A stretch of 41,792 nt of DNA, taken from contig JBARRP010000183.1 of assembly GCA_049644285.1 (NCBI GenBank), positions 1 to 41,792 on the forward strand, given 5' to 3'. Shown here piece by piece: positions 6,794 to 14,998 of the stretch. Position 1 is the first letter of the stretch, and each line of letters starts with the position of its first letter. Made by a program: the position numbers and the translations under genes. A model generated the notes under the pieces. That model saw only the letters and a program-made list of their open reading frames with translations, had not been told where the DNA came from and did no database searches. This stretch comes from CAVRXT01 sp049644285. Lineage in GTDB: Bacteria > Acidobacteriota > Terriglobia > Acidiferrales > UBA7541.

Positions 6794-7872
6794 GTCTTCG
6801 TTTCTCGCAGGAAGGTGGCGTCGCCGCGCAGAGCTTCTTCAAGCTCCGCGCGCGTCAGGGTGGCGGTGCGGCGCTTCATCACCACAATTCCCCCCGCATA
6901 ATTCGCGAGATGTGCCGCTTCGTAATAGGACGCCCCGGCCGCAAGTGCCAGCGTGAACACGGCGATGACGGTGTCTCCGGCGCCGGTAACGTCCACAGCC
7001 TCATCGGTGCCATAAACTGAGATGAAACGGGGCGAGCCGCTTCGCTCGAACAGCGCCATGCCGTCTTTTCCGCGCGTCACAAGCAACGCCCGCAATCCCA
7101 GTTGGCGCAGAGCCGATGTGGCGACCTGTTCGAGGCGGCGTTTGTTATCTCCAATGCGTGTGTGGTAAAGGGCTTCCAGCTCAGGTTCATTCGGTGTCGC
7201 CGCAGTTACACCGGCGTTGCGATAGTCCAGCAAGGAATAGCGCGAATCGAGCGTGATTCGGGTACCCCGGAGTTTCCGCACGAGCGAAGGCGTCGCCACA
7301 CCCAGGCCATAGTCTGAGACCAGCACTGCGGCGGCGCGTCGGGCGCGCACTTGCGCCTTGCGGAGCAGAACCGGTTGAAGTTTCTGCGGCAGAGGTGAGG
7401 TTGTCTCGCGATCCACGCGCAAAACCTGCTGCTCGGTCGTGTGCGTCCAGCCGGCAAGGAAGCGAGTCTTAGTGGTGGTGGTCCAGCCCGGCACGCTCAG
7501 AATGCCCGATGTATCCACGCGCTTGCGGCGCAAATACTCGAGAAGCGCGCGGCCGGCTGCGTCGTCGCCTACCGCTCCGACAGGCAGAACGCGAGCACCC
7601 AAGTCGGCAAGATTGTTCACCGCATTCGCGCCGCCACCGGGGAGCCCTTCCGTCCGGCGCTGACGCAGAATCAAAACGGGCGCTTCGCGCGAGACGCGCG
7701 AAATCTCCCCGGAAACAAATTCATCAAGCACAAAATCACCGACCACTGCGATTGTCTGCCGCGAGAAGGCATCGACCAAATCCAGTAGCCGCGCCAAATC
7801 GGGGCTCGAATCGCGGGCATGGCGATCCGAGCGATTCGGGCTTACTGCTCTCCCGCCTCGAGAACGGCTCAA
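6790..7872 (-). CDS. rfaE1: D-glycero-beta-D-manno-heptose-7-phosphate kinase
   Basis: PfkB/ribokinase-fold kinase that makes heptose-1,7-bisphosphate. Visible motifs: IAVVGDFVLDEFVSGEISRV near the start, GGGANAVNNLADLGARV (sugar-binding glycines), and DVTGAGDTVIAVF near the end with the GAGD anion hole and catalytic Asp. An ATG-initiated frame runs up to 7959 but overlaps gmhB by 91 nt with no family resemblance. I prefer TTG at 7872: it overlaps the gmhB TGA as TTGA and has AAGGTGAT about 6 nt upstream, giving 360 residues. Another TTG at 7797 would give 335, nearer the usual family length. The gene ends in an ATGA overlap with the adenylyltransferase. Confidence 0.9.
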   Translation of the reverse strand: MSRSRGGRAVSPNRSDRHARDSSPDLARLLDLVDAFSRQTIAVVGDFVLDEFVSGEISRVSREAPVLILRQRRTEGLPGGGANAVNNLADLGARVLPVGAVGDDAAGRALLEYLRRKRVDTSGILSVPGWTTTTKTRFLAGWTHTTEQQVLRVDRETTSPLPQKLQPVLLRKAQVRARRAAAVLVSDYGLGVATPSLVRKLRGTRITLDSRYSLLDYRNAGVTAATPNEPELEALYHTRIGDNKRRLEQVATSALRQLGLRALLVTRGKDGMALFERSGSPRFISVYGTDEAVDVTGAGDTVIAVFTLALAAGASYYEAAHLANYAGGIVVMKRRTATLTRAELEEALRGDATFLRETKT

Positions 7873-8438
7873 CGCATCACCTTCAAAATTATATCCACGG
7901 CGTCGGAGAGATTTTCCGTCACGTGATCCGGCTGGCGAGCCCAGCGCGCGCGGTTCCATTCATACTCGCCGCGGCCATAGCCGCTAAGAACCAGGATGGT
8001 ATGGCAGCCGACGGAATGACCCATCTCGAGATCGACATAGCGATCGCTGACAACGAAGGAATCGGCCAGTTCGAGGTTATGCTCGCGCGCCGCGCACTCG
8101 AGCATTCCGGGAAGCGGCTTACGGCAGTCACAATCATCTTCTTTCTTGTGCGGGCAATAGTAGACGCCATCCAGGCGCGCGCCGCCCGCAGCCAGTTCAG
8201 CCTTCATTTTTTCGTGAATCTGATGGATGAGGGCTTGTGGAAAAAAACCACGAGCGACGCCGGATTGATTTGTCACAACCACCACGGGGATTCCCGCTTC
8301 ATTCAATCTGCGGATCGCCGGGGCCGCAAAGGGGAAAATCTCAAAGCGGCTGATGTGGTTGGCATACCCGTACTCTTCGGCAATCGTGCCGTCGCGGTCG
8401 AGAAAGACGGCACGGCGCTTCGAGTCAGGACTAGCCAC
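7869..8438 (-). CDS. gmhB: D-glycero-beta-D-manno-heptose 1,7-bisphosphate 7-phosphatase
   Basis: 189 residues, HAD superfamily. Motif I is FLDRDGTIAEEYGY near residues 12-25 (nucleophile and acid/base Asp pair), motif II is VVTNQSGVARG, and the zinc-binding loop CPHKKEDDCDC is the GmhB hallmark, followed by RKPLPGML. It removes the 7-phosphate from heptose-1,7-bisphosphate before nucleotide activation. It overlaps waaF upstream by 8 nt and the kinase downstream by 4 nt, so the enzymes around this intermediate are adjacent in the operon. Confidence 0.93.
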   Translation of the reverse strand: MASPDSKRRAVFLDRDGTIAEEYGYANHISRFEIFPFAAPAIRRLNEAGIPVVVVTNQSGVARGFFPQALIHQIHEKMKAELAAGGARLDGVYYCPHKKEDDCDCRKPLPGMLECAAREHNLELADSFVVSDRYVDLEMGHSVGCHTILVLSGYGRGEYEWNRARWARQPDHVTENLSDAVDIILKVMR

Positions 8439-9477
8439 GAGTCGAGCGCTCCAGCCAGCCCCTCGCTGCAGCGTGGGCCGCGTCCACCTCGACTCGCGTC
8501 ATACAGCGGTGATCCACCGGGCATTGCCGTAGGAAGCAGGGGCTGCATGAAACCGGACGCCGCACGATTGTGCGTCGCGGCGTCACCGGCGCAGTGCCCT
8601 CGGGATCGGTTGATCCAAAAATCGCCACGACCGGCAACCCGGCCGCTGCGGCCACGTGCATGGCTCCGGAGTCATTGCCGATAAAAAGGCGGCACGCGGC
8701 AAAAAGAGCGGGAAGTTCGCCGATGGGCGTCTGGCCTGCAAGATTCACGGGGCGATGGTGCATCCGAGCCGCAATGCGCTCCACGATATCGTGCTCGGAA
8801 GCCGTACCGAAAAGTATCACATCGGCGTCGAACTCAGCAATCAAGCGGTCTGCAAGCTCGGAAAAGCGGTCTGCGGGCCAGCATTTCGCCGATCCGTAGG
8901 CTGCTCCCGGAGCAAACGCGAGCCAAGGCTTGCCAGAGCGCGCTCCGGCAGTGGAGAGCTTCGATTGCGCCGAAGCGACGGCCCCTGGATCGATTCGCAG
9001 GCGTATTTCGGTGACGTCGGGTGTGTCGAGGGACTTGACCCATTCGGCGCGCCGCAGCAGTTCCAGATAGTAGTACGACTCATGCGCCGGCAGCTCGCCC
9101 GCCCGTGGCACTGGGATCGCCTTCGTCAAGAGCATGCTGCGGCCATCACGGGCGTAGCCAATGCGCTCGGGAATCCCGGCCCGCCAGGAAAGCCACGCCG
9201 ATGCAAACGAATTCGGAAACAGGAGCGCCACATCGAATCGCTCCTTGCTCAGGGAACTCGCCGCCGGCCGGCTGTTGAACCGTTCCCGGCCGCGGGGATC
9301 ACTGTCGAAGACCAGAACCCGGTCCGCAAATCCTTGCCCTTGATAGAGCGCACCCACCCATGGCCGTGCCAGGACGACGATCTCAGCGTCGGCCCAGCGC
9401 GCTCGAAGCGCCTTGAGTGCAGGGATGGACATGATCGCATCGCCCACCCAATTCGTGGCTCGCACCAAAATCTTCAT
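8431..9477 (-). CDS. waaF: lipopolysaccharide heptosyltransferase II
   Basis: 348 residues from ATG 9477. GT9 family: MKILVRATNWVGDAIMSIPA at the N-terminus, AFAPGAAYGSAKCWPADRF in mid-protein, and FIGNDSGAMHVAAAAGLPVV with FGSTDPEGTAP for ADP-heptose binding. The cysteine-rich tail (SCSPCFLRQCPVDHRC) is typical of WaaF. It adds the second heptose of the inner core. The frame extends to 9528 inside lpxK, but ATG 9477 overlaps the lpxK TGA as ATGA and matches the conserved start. Together with waaC it implies an inner core with at least two heptoses. Confidence 0.93.
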   Translation of the reverse strand: MKILVRATNWVGDAIMSIPALKALRARWADAEIVVLARPWVGALYQGQGFADRVLVFDSDPRGRERFNSRPAASSLSKERFDVALLFPNSFASAWLSWRAGIPERIGYARDGRSMLLTKAIPVPRAGELPAHESYYYLELLRRAEWVKSLDTPDVTEIRLRIDPGAVASAQSKLSTAGARSGKPWLAFAPGAAYGSAKCWPADRFSELADRLIAEFDADVILFGTASEHDIVERIAARMHHRPVNLAGQTPIGELPALFAACRLFIGNDSGAMHVAAAAGLPVVAIFGSTDPEGTAPVTPRRTIVRRPVSCSPCFLRQCPVDHRCMTRVEVDAAHAAARGWLERSTRG

Positions 9478-10514
9478 CGTGCTGGGTTGTTGTTGCGGCG
9501 ACCAATCACCGACGTCACCTCGGCCCAAAATCCGGCACTATCGCCGATTTCGAAAGAGATGCTGCAACAATACACCGGCAACTGCTTCCATCGGGCGCGG
9601 TAGAGGTTCGGGACGTCCTTTTCCGTGCAGAGCAACGCATCCGCCCCGGCTACCACGGCACGATGCTCGATCTCGTCTATCTCCTGCTGAGCGTAGAGGT
9701 GGTGATCGCGGAAGATAGAGGTGCCAACTATCTCCGCTCCCCAGCGGCTTAGGTCTCTAAAGAATGCCTTCGGATTCCCTGTTCCGCAGAAGGCCCAGAA
9801 CTTCTTTTCGCGCCAATCAAATTCGGCAGGGTTGTCTGAGGGCGAGGGCAAAACCGGCAGGATCGCCTGTAGATTTGTTTGAGCGTGGAAAATGGGTGCT
9901 GAAGTGTGTTGCCGAATCGCCGCCTCCAACGATGGTTCGCCGTCTGACCGGGAGATCACCACGATGTCGGCTCGGCTCAATGCCGATCTCGGCTCGCGCA
10001 AGCGACCGGCCGGCAGGAGATATCCTCCGCCAAAGGGATCGGTGGCGTCGATCATGACGATGTCCACATCCCGGGCGAGTTCAAGGTGCTGAAATCCATC
10101 ATCGAGGATGAACCAATCAACTCCTTTTGATTCCAGGATGCGCCCATTCGCGTAGCGGTTCGGGCCCAAACCGAATTGTATGCGGTCATCAGTGTGACAC
10201 CAGACGACCCACGCTTCGTCATTCATTACTGGAGGCTGGCCCTGGGATTGTGCGAACTCGGTGGATCGCCTCAGGTGACCATATCCCCTGGAAAGAACCG
10301 CCACACGCTTCCCATCCGCAAGCAGACGCTGCGCGAGCCAGATGACCACGGGAGTCTTCCCGGTTCCGCCCAGCGTCAGGTTCCCGATGCTGATGACAGC
10401 TCCATCGAGGCGCTTCTGCTTGAATATTCCAGCGCGATAGCACCAAGCGCGGAGGCGCGCGAGGGCGCCGTAGATCAGCGAGAGAGGCCAGAGTAGAATC
10501 CGGAGCAAACTCAC
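9474..10514 (-). CDS. lpxK: tetraacyldisaccharide 4'-kinase
   Basis: 346 residues. A single N-terminal membrane-associated helix (LLRILLWPLSLIYGALARL) precedes the P-loop GNLTLGGTGKT at 44-54. DDGFQH at about 138-143 carries the catalytic acidic residues of the LpxK family, and FCGTGNPKAFFRDL and TEKDVPNL are further family blocks. It phosphorylates the 4' position of the lipid A disaccharide at the inner membrane, the step before Kdo addition. ATGA overlaps on both sides, with waaA upstream and waaF downstream. Confidence 0.93.
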   Translation of the reverse strand: MSLLRILLWPLSLIYGALARLRAWCYRAGIFKQKRLDGAVISIGNLTLGGTGKTPVVIWLAQRLLADGKRVAVLSRGYGHLRRSTEFAQSQGQPPVMNDEAWVVWCHTDDRIQFGLGPNRYANGRILESKGVDWFILDDGFQHLELARDVDIVMIDATDPFGGGYLLPAGRLREPRSALSRADIVVISRSDGEPSLEAAIRQHTSAPIFHAQTNLQAILPVLPSPSDNPAEFDWREKKFWAFCGTGNPKAFFRDLSRWGAEIVGTSIFRDHHLYAQQEIDEIEHRAVVAGADALLCTEKDVPNLYRARWKQLPVYCCSISFEIGDSAGFWAEVTSVIGRRNNNPAR

Positions 10515-11833
10515 GCCGGGCTCCGGTTGTTGTTCAAGATCGCGGCGATGCGATCAAGCGACCGCGCGGTGGCCCCGCGATTACGCTCGACCAGCTCGCG
10601 AGCAGCGCGGCCCATCCGTTCGCGATACGTTGAGTCACGGATCAATTGCACCCATGCTTTGCCGAGCCGCTCCCCGCTTGAAACTTGAATGCCCGCCCCG
10701 GCCGATAGGAACTGCCCGGCCATCTCGCTGAAATTGTCCATCGAAGTACCGAACACCGGTGGCCTGGCGAACCACGCCGGTTCAAGGATATTGTGCCCAC
10801 CCGCCGGGACCAGCGAACCTCCGATGAACACCGCATCCGCGAGGGCATAAATGCCCGCCAGCTCGCCTATTGAATCGAGCAGAAGTACGTCCGCTTCTTC
10901 ATCGAGCGGGGCAGCGAGGTTGAGGCGACTGCGACGGACGACTCGCCAGCCTTGTTCAAGGGCAATTTCAGCGGCAGCGTCGAATCGTTCGGGCTTCCGC
11001 GGAGCAAGAATCAGCAGCGCGCGTCGCCATTGACGTTGAACAATGTCGTAGGCGGCGAGGACGGCCGCCTCTTCGTCGGCTGCAACGCTCCCTGCCACCA
11101 TTACCGGCCAGCGTTCCTGCTGACGTGACTGTTCGGTGAGCCACTCGCCGAATTCGCCGATGGTCGGGGGTTCGCCATCGTACTTGAGGTTTCCGGTCAC
11201 TTCGACTAATTCTTCCGGCGCACCCATTTCCAACAGGCGATGAGCGTCGTCCTGACTCTGCGCAAGGTAGGCCCGAGCGTCCGCGAGCACCCGCGCGAAA
11301 AAGCCGCCCAGGAGCGGCTTCAGAGGCCGAAAACGGGCAATCGACCGCTCGGAGATTCGCGCATTCACGAACACAACCGGAACGTTGAGGCGGCGCGCCT
11401 CGCGGAGGAAGTTCGGCCAGATCTCCGTCTCAAGAATGACCACCAGGGCGGGTCGAATCACGCGAAAAACGCGGCGTACCGGGCCAGTCCAATCCAGAGG
11501 GAAGTAGAAAATGCCATCCGCGAAATCGAGACGCTCCCGAGCGAGGCGTTGCCCCGTCGCCGTGGTTGTGGTGACAAACAAAGGGCGATCCGGGAAGCGC
11601 TGCTTGAGCTCGAATGCCAGAGGGCGGGCCGCCAGCGCCTCCCCTACCGACACGGCGTGAATCCAGATCGCGCCGTTCATTGAATCTGCGCGGGCCACAA
11701 CTGCGGGCGGAAGCCTCCCCAGCCGTTCCCGCAGGTTTGAGAGATACCTGCCCTGCCGCATTCCTCGCACAACAAAATAAGGCGCCAGGAGCAGCATCGC
11801 AGCGGCAGTCAAAACGCTATAGAGAAAATACAT
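10511..11833 (-). CDS. waaA: 3-deoxy-D-manno-octulosonic acid (Kdo) transferase
   Basis: 440 residues, GT30 family. A membrane anchor occupies residues 5-24; IWIHAVSVGE at 56-65 includes the catalytic Glu65; LAPRKPERF (277-285) and GGHNILEP (345-352) form the CMP-Kdo side. It transfers Kdo to lipid IVA at the inner membrane; the number of Kdo units cannot be read from the sequence. It is the first gene of the run, 111 nt from the divergent gene at 11945/11957, so the operon promoter should lie in 11834-11944. No convincing ribosome binding site precedes the ATG. Confidence 0.93.
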   Translation of the reverse strand: MYFLYSVLTAAAMLLLAPYFVVRGMRQGRYLSNLRERLGRLPPAVVARADSMNGAIWIHAVSVGEALAARPLAFELKQRFPDRPLFVTTTTATGQRLARERLDFADGIFYFPLDWTGPVRRVFRVIRPALVVILETEIWPNFLREARRLNVPVVFVNARISERSIARFRPLKPLLGGFFARVLADARAYLAQSQDDAHRLLEMGAPEELVEVTGNLKYDGEPPTIGEFGEWLTEQSRQQERWPVMVAGSVAADEEAAVLAAYDIVQRQWRRALLILAPRKPERFDAAAEIALEQGWRVVRRSRLNLAAPLDEEADVLLLDSIGELAGIYALADAVFIGGSLVPAGGHNILEPAWFARPPVFGTSMDNFSEMAGQFLSAGAGIQVSSGERLGKAWVQLIRDSTYRERMGRAARELVERNRGATARSLDRIAAILNNNRSPA

Positions 11834-11956
11834 TTGAGGTGTTGCGCCCCACCCGGCGAAGGTCTCGCGGGCAAAGCCGGTATTATAGTGTCACGCGGAA
11901 GGACGCAAAACACTCACAACTTATGAGAAACTCTCTGCATCTCAGTGGCGGGAGCT
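11834..11956. promoter_or_regulatory. divergent intergenic region upstream of waaA and a secreted-protein gene
   Basis: This is the only spacer between two divergently read transcription units, so the LPS operon promoter (minus) and the promoter of the unknown secreted protein (plus) should be here. I see no strong -35/-10 pair or palindrome. Confidence 0.4.
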
Positions 11957-12586
11957 ATGCGACTCTCTCTGGTAATTACCGGCCTTCTGTTGGCGTGCCC
12001 GGCGACGCTTGCCCAGAAGGACCCTGCGGACCTTCCGGCGCACGACAGCCATGAAGGGTTGCTCGTTGCCGCCGATCCGTGTCTCGAGGCGGCGCGTGCC
12101 AAGGAAAAGTTCGGCAAGTCCAACCCGTTCGAAGCCGGCATTCTGCCGGTCGACGTGTATTTCCGCAATGACACGGACCAAGCCATGCAGATCGATCTTA
12201 CGAGTGTGCGCCTGGATATTTCCGAGCCTGGTGAGGATAGGCAGCGGATCACGGCGCTTACGCCTCGCCAGGTTGCCGTCCTCATCGCGCATCCCGGCGG
12301 AACGCCTAACCCGGAGTCATCTCGGCGCCGCGTCCCAGAGCCGATTCCGATGCCGAGCCACGACAAGAAAGAGGATAAGATCTTCGATTCGCTCAAGCCA
12401 CTGGCATTTGATTCCGACGTGCTGCCGCCTCACTCGACGCTTCATGGTTTTTTCTTCTTTGACCTCAGCCATGATTTTCGCCTGGCTGACGTCGCCACAC
12501 TCTACATTCCCGATGTGAAGATTGTTCCGGCGAACAAATTGCTGACATACTTCGAGGTCCCCCTCCGCGCTGGTTCCTCGCATTAG
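11957..12586 (+). CDS. secreted protein of unknown function
   Basis: About 209 residues. A clear signal peptide is present (MRLSLVITGLLLACPATLAQ, cleavage likely after the Ala-Gln region). I do not recognise the family. The mature part has a beta-strand-rich segment (ILPVDVYFRNDTDQAMQIDL) that reads like a small Ig-like or DUF-type beta sandwich, a charged central linker with MPSHDKKEDKIFDSLKPL, and a C-terminal strand pattern (STLHGFFFFDLSHDFRLADV). A GTG at 11945 in frame is an alternative start. It is followed 65 nt later by pcrA on the same strand. Confidence 0.65.
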   Translation: MRLSLVITGLLLACPATLAQKDPADLPAHDSHEGLLVAADPCLEAARAKEKFGKSNPFEAGILPVDVYFRNDTDQAMQIDLTSVRLDISEPGEDRQRITALTPRQVAVLIAHPGGTPNPESSRRRVPEPIPMPSHDKKEDKIFDSLKPLAFDSDVLPPHSTLHGFFFFDLSHDFRLADVATLYIPDVKIVPANKLLTYFEVPLRAGSSH

Positions 12587-12651
12587 CCGATCGAATTTGT
12601 GGATTGCGGCGCGCTCGGCTACAATCGCCATTCACCGAAGCCCTGCAAGCA

Positions 12652-14850
12652 ATGGCCTTTCTCGACGAGCTCAATCCGCAGCAAAAAGAAGCCGTTCTAC
12701 AAACCGAGGGACCCGTGCTCGTGCTGGCAGGCGCGGGCACCGGCAAAACACGCGTTATTACGTATCGCATTGCCTACCTGATCGAGCAGGGTGTGCGACC
12801 TTCCTCGATCCTCGCCGTGACGTTCACGAACAAAGCGGCCGAAGAGATGAAACATCGGATTGACGACCTGCTGCGCGCAAGCGGCCGAAGCGCTTCCGAT
12901 CTCTGGGTTTCGACGTTCCACTCGTTTTGCGCTCGCCTGCTGCGGATTGAGGCATCGCGGCTCGAGTTGCCCCGAGATTTCGCCATCTACGACGATTCGG
13001 ATCAGACAGAGGCAGTGAAACTCGCGATGGCCGAGCTCGAGCTGGGCGACCGAACCTACCCGCCGCGGCAGATGCTCTCCCGAATCAGCTATGCCAAGAA
13101 TGATGGGATCGATCCCGAGGGAATGGCCGCCGAGGCGTTCGACGACATGGGTCGCGATGCCGCCGCGGTTTATCGCGCCTACCAGGCAATTCTAAAGAAA
13201 GCGAATGCGCTCGATTTCGACGATCTCCTGCTTCGAGCGGTCGAGCTCCTCAAGCAGCATCCTGAAGCTCGCACGCGATGGAGCGGGCGCTTCCAGTACA
13301 TTCTGGTGGACGAATTTCAGGATACGAACCGCTGGCAGGAAGATCTGATCAAGTTGCTTGCCGGGGCGCGTCATAACGTCTGCGTCGTCGGGGACGAGGA
13401 CCAATCTATCTATAGCTGGCGCGGCGCAAAGGCCGGTAATTTCCGGCGCTTTCTTGACGACTTCCCGAGCGCCCGAACCTTTCGTCTCGAAGAAAACTAC
13501 CGCTCGACGCAAACGATCCTGGACGCGTCGGGCGGGCTGGTGGCCAGGAATTCCAAGCGCCTCGGAAAGACGCTGCGGGCCACGCGCGATGCCGGCGCCG
13601 CCATCCGCTTCTTCGAGGCACAGGACGCCAATACCGAGGCGGAATTCGTGTGCGGCGAGATTGTTGGGTTGGTGCGCGCGGACCCGACGATCCATATAGC
13701 AGTTCTCTATCGCACCACCGCACAGTCGCGGGCCTTTGAAGAAACGCTGCGCCGCTTGGGAATTCGCTACCGAGTGGTGGGGGGGGTCAGTTTCTACAAG
13801 CGCCAGGAAGTGAAAGTCGCGCTTTCCTATCTGCGGCTGGTTCTGCAGCCTGACGATGACGTGGCGCTGCTGCGAGTTCTGAACACGCCTCCGCGCGGCA
13901 TCGGCAAGGCCACGGTCGAAGCCCTGCGGTCGGAGGCGCAGGCGCGCGGCCTATCGCTCTGGGATGCGCTGGATACGGCGGCGAATTCCAGCGCTGTGAA
14001 GTCCGGGCGCGCTCTGAAAGCGTTCCGGCGACTGATCGAAGATCTGCAGAAGAATGTCGCCGAATTTCCTCCGGCGGAGATGCTCCGCCGGATTCTTGAC
14101 CGCACCAGCTACCTGGATTGGATCGAGGAGCAAGACAAGCTTGAGCGTTCGTCCCATGCCGATAACCTGCGCGAACTGGTCAACGCAATTGCGGAAACCA
14201 CTGAGCAAGGCGAAACGGTCGACGCAATGCTCGATCAAGCCGCCCTTGTGGGTGATACCGATGAATACGACCAGGATGTGACTGTTTCGCTGATGACTCT
14301 GCACAGCGCCAAGGGCCTCGAATTCGACGCCGTCTTCCTCGTCGGCCTCGAAGAGGGGCTCTTGCCTCACAGCCGGTCGGCCAAGCGGGACGACGACATC
14401 GAAGAAGAGCGGCGGCTCTGCTACGTTGGTATGACCCGCGCCAGACACTCTCTCACACTTTCGCGCGCGCAATATCGCCGCACTTACGGAGAAGAAAGGC
14501 TGCGGGCCTCAACGCCTTCCCGCTTTCTCCGGGAAATACCTGGGGAGTTGGTCGAGATCGTTGTTGGCTCTCTCGCCGAGGCCGGCGAAGCCCGCCGTTA
14601 CGAGTCCGATTCGGACCATGTCGCGGGCCGCTCGTTCCGCGGCCGTGCGCCGGTGAGATCGGCGGGAGCACACCGCGCGGAGTCGCCGAAGAATTCGCTG
14701 ATCGGCACTCGTGTGCGCCATCCCACTCTTGGAATCGGCACCATCCTAAGCGTTGAGGGCGAGCCAGACGATCGAACGATCACCGTCAGCTTTCTCGATT
14801 ACGGAACCAAGAAGATCAAAGAGCGCTACGCTCATCTCGAACTGGCCTAA
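12652..14850 (+). CDS. pcrA: ATP-dependent DNA helicase PcrA/UvrD
   Basis: 732 residues, superfamily 1A 3'-to-5' helicase used in nucleotide excision and mismatch repair and in removing stalled complexes. Seen in order: Q-motif LNPQQKEAV, Walker A AGAGTGKT (26-33), motif II VDEFQDT near 220, GDEDQSIYSWRGA, motif IV ENYRST, motif V LMTLHSAKGLEFDAVFLVGL, and motif VI CYVGMTRARHSL. The C-terminus has HPTLGIGTILSVEG and TVSFLDYGTKKI, the Tudor-like domain that binds RNA polymerase in PcrA, which favours PcrA over Rep. The frame extends up to 12604, but the family's start fits ATG 12652. Confidence 0.95.
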   Translation: MAFLDELNPQQKEAVLQTEGPVLVLAGAGTGKTRVITYRIAYLIEQGVRPSSILAVTFTNKAAEEMKHRIDDLLRASGRSASDLWVSTFHSFCARLLRIEASRLELPRDFAIYDDSDQTEAVKLAMAELELGDRTYPPRQMLSRISYAKNDGIDPEGMAAEAFDDMGRDAAAVYRAYQAILKKANALDFDDLLLRAVELLKQHPEARTRWSGRFQYILVDEFQDTNRWQEDLIKLLAGARHNVCVVGDEDQSIYSWRGAKAGNFRRFLDDFPSARTFRLEENYRSTQTILDASGGLVARNSKRLGKTLRATRDAGAAIRFFEAQDANTEAEFVCGEIVGLVRADPTIHIAVLYRTTAQSRAFEETLRRLGIRYRVVGGVSFYKRQEVKVALSYLRLVLQPDDDVALLRVLNTPPRGIGKATVEALRSEAQARGLSLWDALDTAANSSAVKSGRALKAFRRLIEDLQKNVAEFPPAEMLRRILDRTSYLDWIEEQDKLERSSHADNLRELVNAIAETTEQGETVDAMLDQAALVGDTDEYDQDVTVSLMTLHSAKGLEFDAVFLVGLEEGLLPHSRSAKRDDDIEEERRLCYVGMTRARHSLTLSRAQYRRTYGEERLRASTPSRFLREIPGELVEIVVGSLAEAGEARRYESDSDHVAGRSFRGRAPVRSAGAHRAESPKNSLIGTRVRHPTLGIGTILSVEGEPDDRTITVSFLDYGTKKIKERYAHLELA

Positions 14851-14998
14851 AGGGCGCGTCAGGGCCGCGCGCTGCCGGCGCGATCTGTCACCCTTTTGCA
14901 AACAGAAATCGTGCCCGGCACCCAATTGAAACGAAGACGGTTGCGTGCTGAGTCGGGGCAAGGTAGAGTTTGTCTCTTTTGTGGAGGAATGTTGACGG

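Noticed and set aside
7509..8684. 391-codon plus-strand open frame opposite gmhB and the heptose kinase
   Set aside because: Arg/Ser/Ala-rich composition without domains; the minus strand carries well-defined LPS genes over the same bases.
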